Positions 1 to 7,519 of a stretch of 64,000 nucleotides of DNA are shown piece by piece (the stretch's first letter is position 1; every line of letters begins with the position of its first letter). Position numbers and translations under genes: made by a program. The stretch spans positions 5,502 to 69,501 of the forward strand of contig JAEDNL010000002.1 of assembly GCA_016302505.1 (NCBI GenBank). Direction: 5' to 3'. This DNA comes from Bacilli bacterium. Its GTDB lineage: Bacteria; Bacillota_I; Bacilli_A; RF39; UBA660. Under the pieces are notes generated by a model. That model was not told the origin of the DNA. It saw only the letters and a program-made list of their open reading frames with translations, and did not search any database.

Positions 1-17
1 TCATTTAGTAACCTATT

Positions 18-557
18 TTATGCATTTTCATTGGCTCCAGTAGGTCCAGTAGGTCCAGTTGCTCCAGTAGGTCCGGTTGGTCCAGTTGGTCCGGTTGCTC
101 CAGTTGGTCCCGTTGCTCCTGTAGGTCCGGTAGGTCCAGTAGGTCCAGTTGCTCCTGTAGGTCCGATTGGTCCAGTAGGTCCAGCGGGAATTGTAAGATT
201 TAGAATAAAGTTTGGAGACGTTCCGGTAATGGAAGCACTCGCATCGCTACCAGCAGCTCCGGTTGTAACTGTTCCTATTGTTAAGATTGGGTTTTCAGCT
301 GCAGTTCCGGTAGGTCCCGTTGCTCCGGTAGGTCCCGTTGCTCCTGTAGGTCCTGTAGGTCCAGTTGCTCCAGTAGGTCCGATTGGTCCGGTTGGTCCGA
401 TTGGTCCGGTTGCTCCTGTAGGTCCAGTAGGTCCGGTTGCTCCCGTAGGTCCAGTTGCACCACCGCTCGGTCCAGTAGGTCCAGTAGGTCCCGTTGCACC
501 ATAACATGTATAGTATGGTGGAAATACTTTTGGATTATTTCTATTACAATTTGACAT
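18..557 (-). CDS. Collagen-like GXY-repeat surface protein
   Basis: A 179-residue protein in which two blocks of Gly-X-Thr/Pro triplets (about residues 20-84 and 127-175, mostly GPT, GAT and GPI) flank a 40-residue non-repeat insert (about 85-126) of the kind found between collagen-like blocks in Bacillota exosporium and surface proteins. The N-terminus is Asn-rich with one Cys and has no obvious signal peptide. The C-terminus ends NENA with no LPXTG motif. The start is supported by an AAGGAGG ribosome site a few bases upstream on the minus strand. Collagen-like repeats are expected to form a trimeric stalk, as in BclA. How it leaves the cell or attaches is not visible. The low-complexity repeat also opens long false ORFs on the other strand and frames. 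Confidence 0.85.
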   Translation of the reverse strand: MSNCNRNNPKVFPPYYTCYGATGPTGPTGPSGGATGPTGATGPTGPTGATGPIGPTGPIGPTGATGPTGPTGATGPTGATGPTGTAAENPILTIGTVTTGAAGSDASASITGTSPNFILNLTIPAGPTGPIGPTGATGPTGPTGPTGATGPTGATGPTGPTGPTGATGPTGPTGANENA

Positions 558-613
558 TAAAATTCCTCCTTAATGTATTATATTTTTTAATTTATAAAAT
601 AAGTATACAATTA

Positions 614-1390
614 TCATTCTTTTGTAATAAATATTATAAATTCATACATTATAATTGATATAATAATCAATAAAAATATGCCTGTCATAACCAAATTTAA
701 ATTAAATATTTGTGAACCGTATAGTATTAAGTATCCGATACCTGCCTTTGATGTTAAAAATTCTCCCATAATAACGCCTATCAAACACATTGAAATATTA
801 ATTTTTAATGTGTTTAAAATAACTTTTTTATTTTCGGGTATAACTACATTTATTAATATACTTAATTTTGATGCGTTAAATGTTTTAAAAAGTTTTATTT
901 TTAATTTGTCTGTATTTTCAAAACCATTGTATATAGTTTGTATACTTACTATAATTGAAATAAGTATTGCCATTGTAATAATACTTTTAGTGTTAGCACC
1001 TATCCATATTATTATAATAGGACCTAGTGCTACTTTTGGTAATGAGTTTAATATAGTTAAATAGGGATCTAATATTTTTGATAATGTTTTAAAGTTATAA
1101 AGTAATATGGATATAATTAAAGATAAAATAGTAGTTATTATAAAAGAAATTACTGTTTCTTTTGCAGTTATCCAAATATGAAATAATAAATCATTATTTA
1201 TATAAAGATCTTTTAAAGTAAATATTATATTTTTTGGTGAACTTGTTATAAAAGTATTAATAATATTTTTATCGGATAAATATTGCCATAATATTATAAA
1301 CATTACAAATATAAGTGTTTGATATAACAGTATTTTAAATTTATTTAATTTTAATTTTTTTAAATATTTTTTTTGTTCATTTGACATCAT
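614..1390 (-). CDS. ABC transporter permease, SsuC/ThiX type
   Basis: A 258-residue integral membrane protein with about six hydrophobic helices. The cytoplasmic loop in the second half (EFLTSKAGIGYLI region) fits the EAA coupling loop of BPD_transp_1 permeases of the nitrate/taurine/thiamine-precursor class. Its start overlaps the stop of the ATPase gene by four bases (ATGA arrangement), so the two are translationally coupled. With the ATPase and the NMT1-like binding protein it completes an importer for a small organic substrate. Taurine/sulfonate or a thiamine pyrimidine precursor are the usual family substrates, but nothing here decides between them. Length is normal for the family. Confidence 0.88.
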   Translation of the reverse strand: MMSNEQKKYLKKLKLNKFKILLYQTLIFVMFIILWQYLSDKNIINTFITSSPKNIIFTLKDLYINNDLLFHIWITAKETVISFIITTILSLIISILLYNFKTLSKILDPYLTILNSLPKVALGPIIIIWIGANTKSIITMAILISIIVSIQTIYNGFENTDKLKIKLFKTFNASKLSILINVVIPENKKVILNTLKINISMCLIGVIMGEFLTSKAGIGYLILYGSQIFNLNLVMTGIFLLIIISIIMYEFIIFITKE

Positions 1391-2136
1391 TCATCAATTT
1401 CCTCCCATATTTCTTCATAGTATTTTGGAAATAATGATGACTTTCTATTTTCTATAGGTCCATTATTAGTTTTTAGTTCAATATTTATAACTTTTTTAAT
1501 ATAAGCTGGTCTTTTTGAAAGAACTATTATTTTTGAACACATTGATATAGCTTCTGATATATCGTGTGTAACGATTAAAACTGTTTTTTTTTCTTCTTTT
1601 ATTATGTTATAAACGTCCTCACTAACTTTTAATCTTGTTTGGTAATCTAAGGCTGAGAATGGTTCATCTAAAAGTAAAATATCTGGATTTAGAGCGAGTG
1701 TTCTTATTAGTGCGACTCTTTGTTTCATTCCACCTGATAGTGAACTTGGATATTTATCTTTAAATTCATACAGGCCGTATTTTTTTAATAAATTAATTGT
1801 ATATTCTTTTGTTTTATTATTTAATTTTTTTGAAATTTTTAATCCTAATAGTGCATTATCAAATACAGTAAGCCATGAAAATAAAACTGGTTCCTGGAAC
1901 ATATAACCTATGGAAACATTTTTGTTTAATATAATGTCTCCTTTATAGTCTTTATCTAGCATTGAAATGATGTTTAATATGGAACTTTTACCACAGCCTG
2001 ATGGGCCCACTATACCAATAAAGTCATTTTTATTTATGGAAAATGATACATCTTCAATTGCGAGGGTTTCGCCTTTTTTTGAGTAGTATGTTTTTGACAA
2101 GTTATTAACAATTAATAAATTATTCATTAAATTCAT
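1387..2136 (-). CDS. ABC transporter ATPase, SsuB/ThiZ type
   Basis: A 249-residue nucleotide-binding subunit. Walker A is GPSGCGKSS (residues 44-52), the signature is LSGGMKQR, Walker B is ILLLDEP and the switch His is in the LIVTHD motif, so all catalytic elements are intact. The Q-loop lies in the GYMFQEP stretch, typical of the SsuB/TauB/ThiZ group. The start overlaps the end of the binding-protein gene by 17 bases and has no clear ribosome site. An internal ATG three codons in (at 2127) is a possible alternative start. It energises import with the downstream permease. Confidence 0.92.
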   Translation of the reverse strand: MNLMNNLLIVNNLSKTYYSKKGETLAIEDVSFSINKNDFIGIVGPSGCGKSSILNIISMLDKDYKGDIILNKNVSIGYMFQEPVLFSWLTVFDNALLGLKISKKLNNKTKEYTINLLKKYGLYEFKDKYPSSLSGGMKQRVALIRTLALNPDILLLDEPFSALDYQTRLKVSEDVYNIIKEEKKTVLIVTHDISEAISMCSKIIVLSKRPAYIKKVINIELKTNNGPIENRKSSLFPKYYEEIWEEIDE

Positions 2137-3097
2137 TAGTAAACAATATGGATGTATCTATTTTTTTATCGATTGTATTTCCATGAAACATTATATCAAT
2201 TAATCTATCATAATCTTCTTTAACTATAGTTGTATTGCTATACCATGAATCTATTTTTTTATATCGATCAACAAGTAATGTTAAATCTTTTAATGAAGTG
2301 TCTGGAAATTGATTAATTATTGACTTAGCAATAGTTTCTGATGAATTTTCTTTTACAAACTTTAATCCTTTGTTTAATGCTTTATTAAATTTCTTAATTA
2401 TATCTTTATTACTGTTGATATAACTATCTTTTGCGTAAAATGCTGTATATGGTACAGTACCTGTAATGTTTCCTAGTGATGATAAAACGCATCCATAGTT
2501 TTCTTTTTCTACATTTAAAGCATTTGGTTCAAATAGATTAACAAATTCACCTTGTTTGCTTATAAATGCTCCAGTTAATGCTGAGAATTCAATAGATGTG
2601 TTAATATTTAATTCATTTTCATTTATATTAGATTCTTTTAAAGCATATTTAAACATAAGCAATGGCATTCCGCCTTTTCTACCAGCCAAGATTGTTTTTC
2701 CTTTTAAATCGTTCATTTTAAAATTATTTTTTAAATTACATGGTCCGACTATAAATTGTCCATCTTTTTTAGTTAAAGAAGCAAAAGTTAATAGTTTTTG
2801 TTTTGAATTATTATAAATATAAACAGTTGCTTCTGGGCCCGAGAAACCTATATTAGCATCTCCGGATAAAACTGATGTTGCTACTTTATCTGCACCTGGT
2901 GTTAATAATACTTCAATATCGATATCTTGTTCTTTAAAGTAATTATTTTCAATTGCAACATACCATGGTGCATAAAAAACAGAATGTGTAACTTCTGATA
3001 CTACTACTTTCGTACTTCTATTATTTGTCTTCTTTAATAAAAAAGATAATATTATTATTAGTAAAAGAGTAGCAAATATTAAAATAATTTTTTTCAT
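2120..3097 (-). CDS. ABC transporter substrate-binding protein, NMT1/THI5-like
   Basis: A 325-residue extracytoplasmic protein with one N-terminal hydrophobic segment (residues 4-21). It has no Cys lipobox, so it is probably held by an uncleaved anchor or released. The body has the NMT1/THI5-like pattern: an early SVFYAPWYVAIENNYFKEQDIDIEV-type segment that starts with the ligand-contacting strand, then ATSVLSGDANIGFSGPEA. This family binds thiamine pyrimidines, sulfonates or nitrate. It is first in the three-gene minus-strand importer operon. A ribosome site (GTGAGGA) sits just before the start. I found no TPP riboswitch-like structure in the short leader. Confidence 0.85.
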   Translation of the reverse strand: MKKIILIFATLLLIIILSFLLKKTNNRSTKVVVSEVTHSVFYAPWYVAIENNYFKEQDIDIEVLLTPGADKVATSVLSGDANIGFSGPEATVYIYNNSKQKLLTFASLTKKDGQFIVGPCNLKNNFKMNDLKGKTILAGRKGGMPLLMFKYALKESNINENELNINTSIEFSALTGAFISKQGEFVNLFEPNALNVEKENYGCVLSSLGNITGTVPYTAFYAKDSYINSNKDIIKKFNKALNKGLKFVKENSSETIAKSIINQFPDTSLKDLTLLVDRYKKIDSWYSNTTIVKEDYDRLIDIMFHGNTIDKKIDTSILFTNEFNE

Positions 3098-3171
3098 ATA
3101 TCCTCACTTTCTTTCATGTTATTATATTCATATATTTAATAAAAGTTACGTTATTGATATTTTGTTTATAG

Positions 3172-3199
3172 TTGAAAAATAATCAATATAGTATATTAT
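3172..3199 (+). promoter_or_regulatory. Putative sigma-A promoter for the phosphopantetheinyl transferase region
   Basis: TTGAAA (3172-3177), a 16-base spacer and TATTAT (3194-3199). The next ribosome site, AGAGG, lies only a few bases beyond the -10 box, so the 5' leader would be extremely short. Confidence 0.45.
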
Positions 3200-3211
3200 A
3201 TAGAGGTAAGT

Positions 3212-3298
3212 ATGAAAGATGTGATTATTATGGAAAAATGTATAATTAGTTATTTAGAAAAAAATTGTAAGAAATTTGAAAACAAAATTAATAATTAA
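3212..3298 (+). CDS. Possible 28-residue leader ORF or displaced N-terminus
   Basis: ATG at 3212 follows a good AGAGG ribosome site (3202-3206) and opens a 28-codon frame beginning MKDVIIMEKC, ending at TAA 3296-3298. It overlaps the beginning of the phosphopantetheinyl transferase frame (TTG at 3276), which has no comparable ribosome site. Either this is a small coupled leader peptide, or it is the true N-terminus separated from the main frame by one extra base in the seven-A run at 3258-3264. The sequence cannot distinguish these. Confidence 0.3.
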   Translation: MKDVIIMEKCIISYLEKNCKKFENKINN

Positions 3299-3808
3299 AA
3301 CTATAAATGACTTTTCTAATGAATATAAAAATTTCATTTATAATATATTAAATACTTATCATAAAAGAAAAGTTGATTTAAAGAAAAATAGAATTATTTC
3401 TTATTGCATGATTTATAACTATTTTGAAGAAAATAATATATATTTAAATATTAATAACATATATTATTCTAATAGTGGTAAACCTTTACTAGAGGTTTTA
3501 AATTTAGTATTTCTAATAAAGATGATATATATGTTTTAGCTGTATCTGACTATGATATTGGTGTCGATATAGAAAAAGTAAAAAATTATGATAAGAGAAT
3601 ATTAAAATACTTCTATACTAATAATGAAAAGAATATTGTAAATAACAATTATGACTTTTTTAAAATATTTACATTAAAAGAATCATATATCAAGATGAAT
3701 GATTGTTATTTTGATTCAATTAAATTAGATGATTATGTTAATTATTATAATAAAACAATTAATTATAAAGATTATGTCATTTCCTATGTAATATTTAAAC
3801 GAAAATGA
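3276..3808 (+). pseudogene. Sfp-type 4'-phosphopantetheinyl transferase, interrupted by a -1 frameshift
   Basis: The first frame (from TTG 3276 to TAG 3539) gives the N-terminal half of an Sfp-family enzyme, reaching the conserved GKP at about 3477-3485. The frame one base back is then open to TGA 3806-3808 and gives the C-terminal half: FSISNKDD (the FNISHS motif), DIGVDIE (Mg-binding Asp/Glu) and FTLKESYIK (the WTxKEAxxK motif). Together they make about 180 residues, near a small Sfp. The switch lies at 3497-3503, where the zero frame reads T TTA AAT. The enzyme would load phosphopantetheine on carrier proteins. It may be a pseudogene, a sequencing indel or a gene expressed by frameshifting. 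No NRPS or PKS is nearby. Confidence 0.8.
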
Positions 3809-3828
3809 CATATTCTTTTATTTTTATA

Positions 3829-3857
3829 TTGAATTTTTTAAAATACTAATATATAAT
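3829..3857 (+). promoter_or_regulatory. Sigma-A promoter for the first fibre operon
   Basis: TTGAAT (3829-3834), a 17-base spacer and a perfect TATAAT (3852-3857), followed by AGAGGAGGT and ATG 3889. It should drive the operon that runs to the first signal peptidase at 7405. Confidence 0.65.
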
Positions 3858-3888
3858 AAATTTGTATAGTGTAGTAGAGGAGGTAATA

Positions 3889-5004
3889 ATGAGGTGCATA
3901 GCGAATGTTTTTTTGAAACAAAAAGCTAAATGCATTCTTAAAAATGTAGAAATACTTATTAGTCACGAAGTTACCCCATTTCCTAAGGACATAGAAGAAT
4001 TTGAAGTTTGTATTGATAAATTTTATGAAGATTTTATGTTTGGAAGAAGGGATATAACTGTAGCTTTAGAAGAATACACTGATATTTTTGAAAAGTATAA
4101 TATAACTAGTATCGTAACTAAAAGAATGCTTTTACTTATATTTGAGAATGTTGTTGATTATTTAGACTTAATTAACAATCCTGATTTATTTAATTGGTAC
4201 TATTTAGTTGCTAAACTATTACTATTAAATTTAATATTTGAAGAGTATTCTAATTCAATTACTGAAAAGAAATATAGTTATGATGTAATAATAGATACGT
4301 TTACTAAAAGATATAGTACATTGTTTGATGATAAAATTAAAAATTTATTTGAAAATAATTATACTAAATTAATTAGAAATATCAATAAAAATAATAAGGC
4401 GACTGAGAAGTGTTTACATGAATTGCAAAAAAGTCCATTAAGAGTAAATTTTGAATTAATGGGTAAATATAATGATACTTTTCATTATATTTCAAAAATT
4501 AATTTTGATAAAAAAGTGTTTAATGGAATAGATATGAATCATGCTTTTGATGCTTTTCAAAAATATAATTACTCAGTTGAATTTAAATATATTGAGGCTG
4601 AGAATATATCATTTGAAGTCATTAAGAATGTTTTTGGTAATAAACCTAATACATTATACTTTATAAAACTTCCTTTTAATTTTTTTAGATTGAAAAGTAA
4701 TATTACTAGACTGATAAATGTTATTGAAGCAAAAACTATTAAATATTTTGTGTTTTTAGTACCATATGATGACATAATAAATAAAACAACTAAGATACAA
4801 GAATTTAAGAATTTAGGCTTTAAAATTGGAGTCTATAATATGAAAGAAGCTGAAACAAAATCTATTAAATTAAAGGGTATTATTGATTATTTGTATCTAA
4901 GGCCATCTGAAGTATCTAATTATAATGAAATAATTAAATTTGCTAAATCTATTGATACAATTATAATAGAAAATGAGCAAAATAATTATAAAATCTATAA
5001 GTAG
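3889..5004 (+). CDS. Unknown cytoplasmic protein, possible degenerate EAL-like C-terminus
   Basis: I do not recognise this 371-residue protein. The start is set at ATG 3889 because AGAGGAGGT (3876-3883) precedes it at ideal spacing. The longer frame from TTG 3862 would place that site inside the gene. There is no signal peptide or membrane helix. The first half is helical and acidic. The C-terminal third (about residues 215-365) alternates short strands and helices with an LGFKIGVYN segment and a DYLYLRPSEV segment spaced like the GFxIALDDFG and DxIKID strands of an EAL barrel, but the catalytic Glu/Asp set is not evident. It is separated by 7 bases from a TasA-like gene, so it may regulate or support fibre production. 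Function unknown. Confidence 0.7.
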   Translation: MRCIANVFLKQKAKCILKNVEILISHEVTPFPKDIEEFEVCIDKFYEDFMFGRRDITVALEEYTDIFEKYNITSIVTKRMLLLIFENVVDYLDLINNPDLFNWYYLVAKLLLLNLIFEEYSNSITEKKYSYDVIIDTFTKRYSTLFDDKIKNLFENNYTKLIRNINKNNKATEKCLHELQKSPLRVNFELMGKYNDTFHYISKINFDKKVFNGIDMNHAFDAFQKYNYSVEFKYIEAENISFEVIKNVFGNKPNTLYFIKLPFNFFRLKSNITRLINVIEAKTIKYFVFLVPYDDIINKTTKIQEFKNLGFKIGVYNMKEAETKSIKLKGIIDYLYLRPSEVSNYNEIIKFAKSIDTIIIENEQNNYKIYK

Positions 5005-5011
5005 GTGATTT

Positions 5012-5707
5012 ATGAGTAGTAATACTAGTGTTAAGTTAACTGCTGAAAAAGTATATAAAAAGAAAATGATTAATAGAATAATTAAACTTGGTGTTATTAT
5101 TTTATTGTTACTATTTTCAGTTTTATATTTAATATTATATGTTGTTAACAGCAATGGATATTTTACTATTAAATTAGATAGAAATCTTAAGAGTGAAAGG
5201 CATATATTGATGTCTTCTGATTCTGAATTTTCTGCTGAAACTGTTCAGATTAAAGCTAAGGGATTAGAATACATGGACAATATTACTAAAGCTTGGATAC
5301 CTGTAGAGGAAGTTATATCAAAAGAGGGTGATAATAGTGCTGATAACTATATTGCTTATACATTTTTTATTAAAAATGCTGGAGAGAAAAATGTTAGTTA
5401 TAAAACTAAAATAGTTATCGAATCAGTAATAAAAAATGTTGATGAGGCTGTTAGAGTTGCACTTTATGTTAATGGTAAAGAAAGTGTGTATGCTAAAAAA
5501 GCCAAAGATGGTTCTGAGGAACCTCAAACAATACCGTTTATTTCAAATCATTTAATTATGCAGCAAGATAGGAATAATATTAAACCTGGAGAGATCGATA
5601 GATATTCGATTATTGTATGGCTAGAGGGAAATGATCCGGAATGTATTGATGATATAATTGGTGGCGAAATGAAAATGGCCATGATTATAACAGAAAAAAC
5701 AGATTAA
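5012..5707 (+). CDS. Membrane-anchored TasA/camelysin-like surface protein
   Basis: A 231-residue protein with a Lys-rich N-terminus, one membrane helix (about residues 24-46) and an extracellular beta-rich domain. Near the C-terminus it carries IVWLEGNDPEC, a motif that recurs as W[ILV]EGxD in three other fibre-operon proteins. Unlike those, its helix is not followed by a YAWF cleavage site, so it is probably an uncleaved, membrane-held member that could serve as a base or anchor for a fibre. It is seven bases downstream of the preceding gene and has a GGTGAT ribosome site. The TasA/camelysin assignment rests on motif and neighbourhood, not on a clear full-length match. Confidence 0.65.
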   Translation: MSSNTSVKLTAEKVYKKKMINRIIKLGVIILLLLFSVLYLILYVVNSNGYFTIKLDRNLKSERHILMSSDSEFSAETVQIKAKGLEYMDNITKAWIPVEEVISKEGDNSADNYIAYTFFIKNAGEKNVSYKTKIVIESVIKNVDEAVRVALYVNGKESVYAKKAKDGSEEPQTIPFISNHLIMQQDRNNIKPGEIDRYSIIVWLEGNDPECIDDIIGGEMKMAMIITEKTD

Positions 5708-5729
5708 TTTTTAGAAGGGAATTGAAAAA

Positions 5730-6827
5730 ATGAATAATGAAAATGAAAACTCTTTTGTACAAGATGAAGTTACAGTAGCTGATCCTAATGTAAATGTTTC
5801 TCCTGTACAAAATGAAGTAAAAGAAGAAAAAAATGACAATAGAAAAAAGATTTTAACTGCTTTTCTTATGTTAATAGTTACAGCAGTTTCATTAACTACT
5901 GCATCATATGCATGGTTTACTGAAAATACAACTGTATCTGTTGAAGATATAGAAGTTACAGTTGATGCATCAAATGGTATTCAAATTTCAACTGATGCTC
6001 AAAAATGGAAAGCTAATATCACAAATGCCGATATTTTAGCTGGATATACAGGTGCGACTAACCAATTACCAAATAAATTATCTCCAGTATCTACTATTGG
6101 TGATGTTGATACTGCAACTGGATTTATGAAAATGTATAAAGGAAATTTGGTTGCTGATGCCACAATACCTAGTGGTTATAGATTAGAAGCTAACAGAAGT
6201 ACTGAAGCAGCTGGAACTGCTGGAGCTGCTGGAACTACTGGTGATTTTGTTACTTTTGATTTATTTGTTTTAGCTACATCAGCTACATCAATTTACTTAA
6301 CAGGTTCATCTGATGTTGTAACTAGTGGAGAAGATAAAGGGCTTAAAAATGCTGCTAGACTAGCATTCTTATATCAAGGTAGTACTACTGCTGGTGATTA
6401 TGCTACAGCTAGAACATTAAAGGGTGCATCTTCTCATAGTGCTGGAACAACTTCAAATGTTTTCTGGGAACCAAATTCAACAACTCATACTAACTATGGT
6501 ATTGCACAAGCTGCAAACTATGGTAAAACTATTTCAGATGGTACAGCTGTAACTCCATATTATGGAATTCAAACTGATATTACAGCTGAAAATAAAATTG
6601 ATTATACTTCTACATCTGAGACTTATTTTAAAGCAGTTACACCTGATATTTTAACAACTGTTGGAAATGGTACTAATAATACATTACCATTTAATTTAGC
6701 TGTTGGTATTAATAAAATAAGAGTCTATGCTTGGATAGAAGGACAAGATTACGACTGTGAAAATAATGCATCTGGAACAAAAGTTATCTTTAGATTCCAA
6801 ATTGCTAAAGCAAATGTTGGATCTTAA
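5730..6827 (+). CDS. TasA-like major fibre protein with SipW-type signal
   Basis: A 365-residue secreted protein. A 40-residue acidic, Asn-rich N-terminus precedes a hydrophobic segment (about 41-59) ending in SYAWF (59-63), the SipW-cognate class of signal. The mature part is rich in Ala, Thr and Gly and poor in Cys, with YAWIEGQDYDC near the C-terminus. Composition, regular codon choice and the adjacent dedicated peptidase gene suggest an abundant fibre subunit like TasA, which polymerises by donor-strand exchange. The long cytoplasmic N-region is unusual for TasA. It lies 22 bases after the previous gene and 23 before the peptidase gene. Confidence 0.78.
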   Translation: MNNENENSFVQDEVTVADPNVNVSPVQNEVKEEKNDNRKKILTAFLMLIVTAVSLTTASYAWFTENTTVSVEDIEVTVDASNGIQISTDAQKWKANITNADILAGYTGATNQLPNKLSPVSTIGDVDTATGFMKMYKGNLVADATIPSGYRLEANRSTEAAGTAGAAGTTGDFVTFDLFVLATSATSIYLTGSSDVVTSGEDKGLKNAARLAFLYQGSTTAGDYATARTLKGASSHSAGTTSNVFWEPNSTTHTNYGIAQAANYGKTISDGTAVTPYYGIQTDITAENKIDYTSTSETYFKAVTPDILTTVGNGTNNTLPFNLAVGINKIRVYAWIEGQDYDCENNASGTKVIFRFQIAKANVGS

Positions 6828-6850
6828 AAATAATTTGATGGAGGTATGAA

Positions 6851-7405
6851 ATGAAAGGAAAAAAGATATTAAAAGTTGTTTTAAATGTAATAATATGGAT
6901 TGTTATTATATTAGCAGCTACTGTGACACTAATTACACTAACCACACGTGAAAAGGGTGTTTCTAATATAATGGGATATGTACCACTAAATATACAAACT
7001 GGATCAATGGAACCTACAATTATGACTGGTGATTTAATTATTACGAAGAAATATGATGGTGAGACTAAATTAAAAGAGGGAGATGTTATTTCATTTTTTG
7101 CTCGTGAAAATGAGTCTACTATTATCAAAACACACCGTGTTAAAACTGTTTTAGATGTTAATGGTATGACTTCATATGTAACAAGAGGTGATAATAATAC
7201 TGCTGATGATGCTCAACAAGTTGCTCCTGGAGATATTATTTCTACATGGAGTGGTACAAGAATTCCTGTTTTAGGTGATATATTATCATTCTTAAAAACA
7301 AAAACTGGATTCTTTGTATGTATAATCTTACCATTAGCTGCATTCTTTATATATCAATTATATAAATTTATAATGGTTTTATTAGATTATAAAAAAGTTA
7401 AATGA
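6851..7405 (+). CDS. sipW: Signal peptidase I, SipW/ER type (first copy)
   Basis: A 184-residue membrane protease with an N-terminal helix (about residues 10-32) and a second near the C-terminus (about 153-175). The catalytic Ser is S52 in QTGSMEPTI and the base is H95 in KTHRV, so this is the Ser-His (ER/SipW) class rather than the Ser-Lys class. DVISF and TRGDNNTADD are the other conserved blocks. SipW processes TasA and TapA in Bacillus subtilis. Here it directly follows a TasA-like gene whose signal ends YAWF. A GGAGGT site at 6840-6845 supports this start, and a terminator follows. Confidence 0.92.
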   Translation: MKGKKILKVVLNVIIWIVIILAATVTLITLTTREKGVSNIMGYVPLNIQTGSMEPTIMTGDLIITKKYDGETKLKEGDVISFFARENESTIIKTHRVKTVLDVNGMTSYVTRGDNNTADDAQQVAPGDIISTWSGTRIPVLGDILSFLKTKTGFFVCIILPLAAFFIYQLYKFIMVLLDYKKVK

Positions 7406-7418
7406 TTTGTTAATATAT

Positions 7419-7442
7419 AAGAAAGAGAAATCTTTCTTTTTT
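7419..7442 (+). terminator. Rho-independent terminator after sipW
   Basis: AAGAAAGA (7419-7426), a GAAA loop and TCTTTCTT (7431-7438) running into Ts. It separates the first fibre operon from the AAA+/LRR operon. Confidence 0.75.
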
Positions 7443-7461
7443 AATTGTTTTATGTTTATTT

Positions 7462-7489
7462 TTGTCAATATATATGGTAAAATTATAAT
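7462..7489 (+). promoter_or_regulatory. Promoter of the AAA+/fibre/LRR operon
   Basis: TTGTCA (7462-7467), a 16-base spacer and TATAAT (7484-7489). A second TATAAT is at 7493-7498. It should drive the tightly packed operon from 7520 to 20895. Confidence 0.6.
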
Positions 7490-7519
7490 AGGTATAATGA
7501 ATAAGAATAGAGGTGTAGT

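Noticed and set aside
31..500. Short tandem DNA repeats that could suggest a CRISPR array
   Set aside because: The repeat is 9 to 18 bases in register with codons and has no unique spacers, so it encodes GXY triplets.
31..504. Long plus-strand frame of Val/Ala/Gly/Pro repeats opposite the collagen-like gene, plus two minus-strand frames in the same span
   Set aside because: They are mirror products of the GXY DNA repeat. The minus-strand frame has the ribosome site, start and non-repeat insert of a real collagen-like protein.
3098..3211. A thiamine (TPP) riboswitch before the NMT1-like importer
   Set aside because: The leader is under 120 bases and I could not find the conserved CUGAGA and ACYUGA core on the minus strand.
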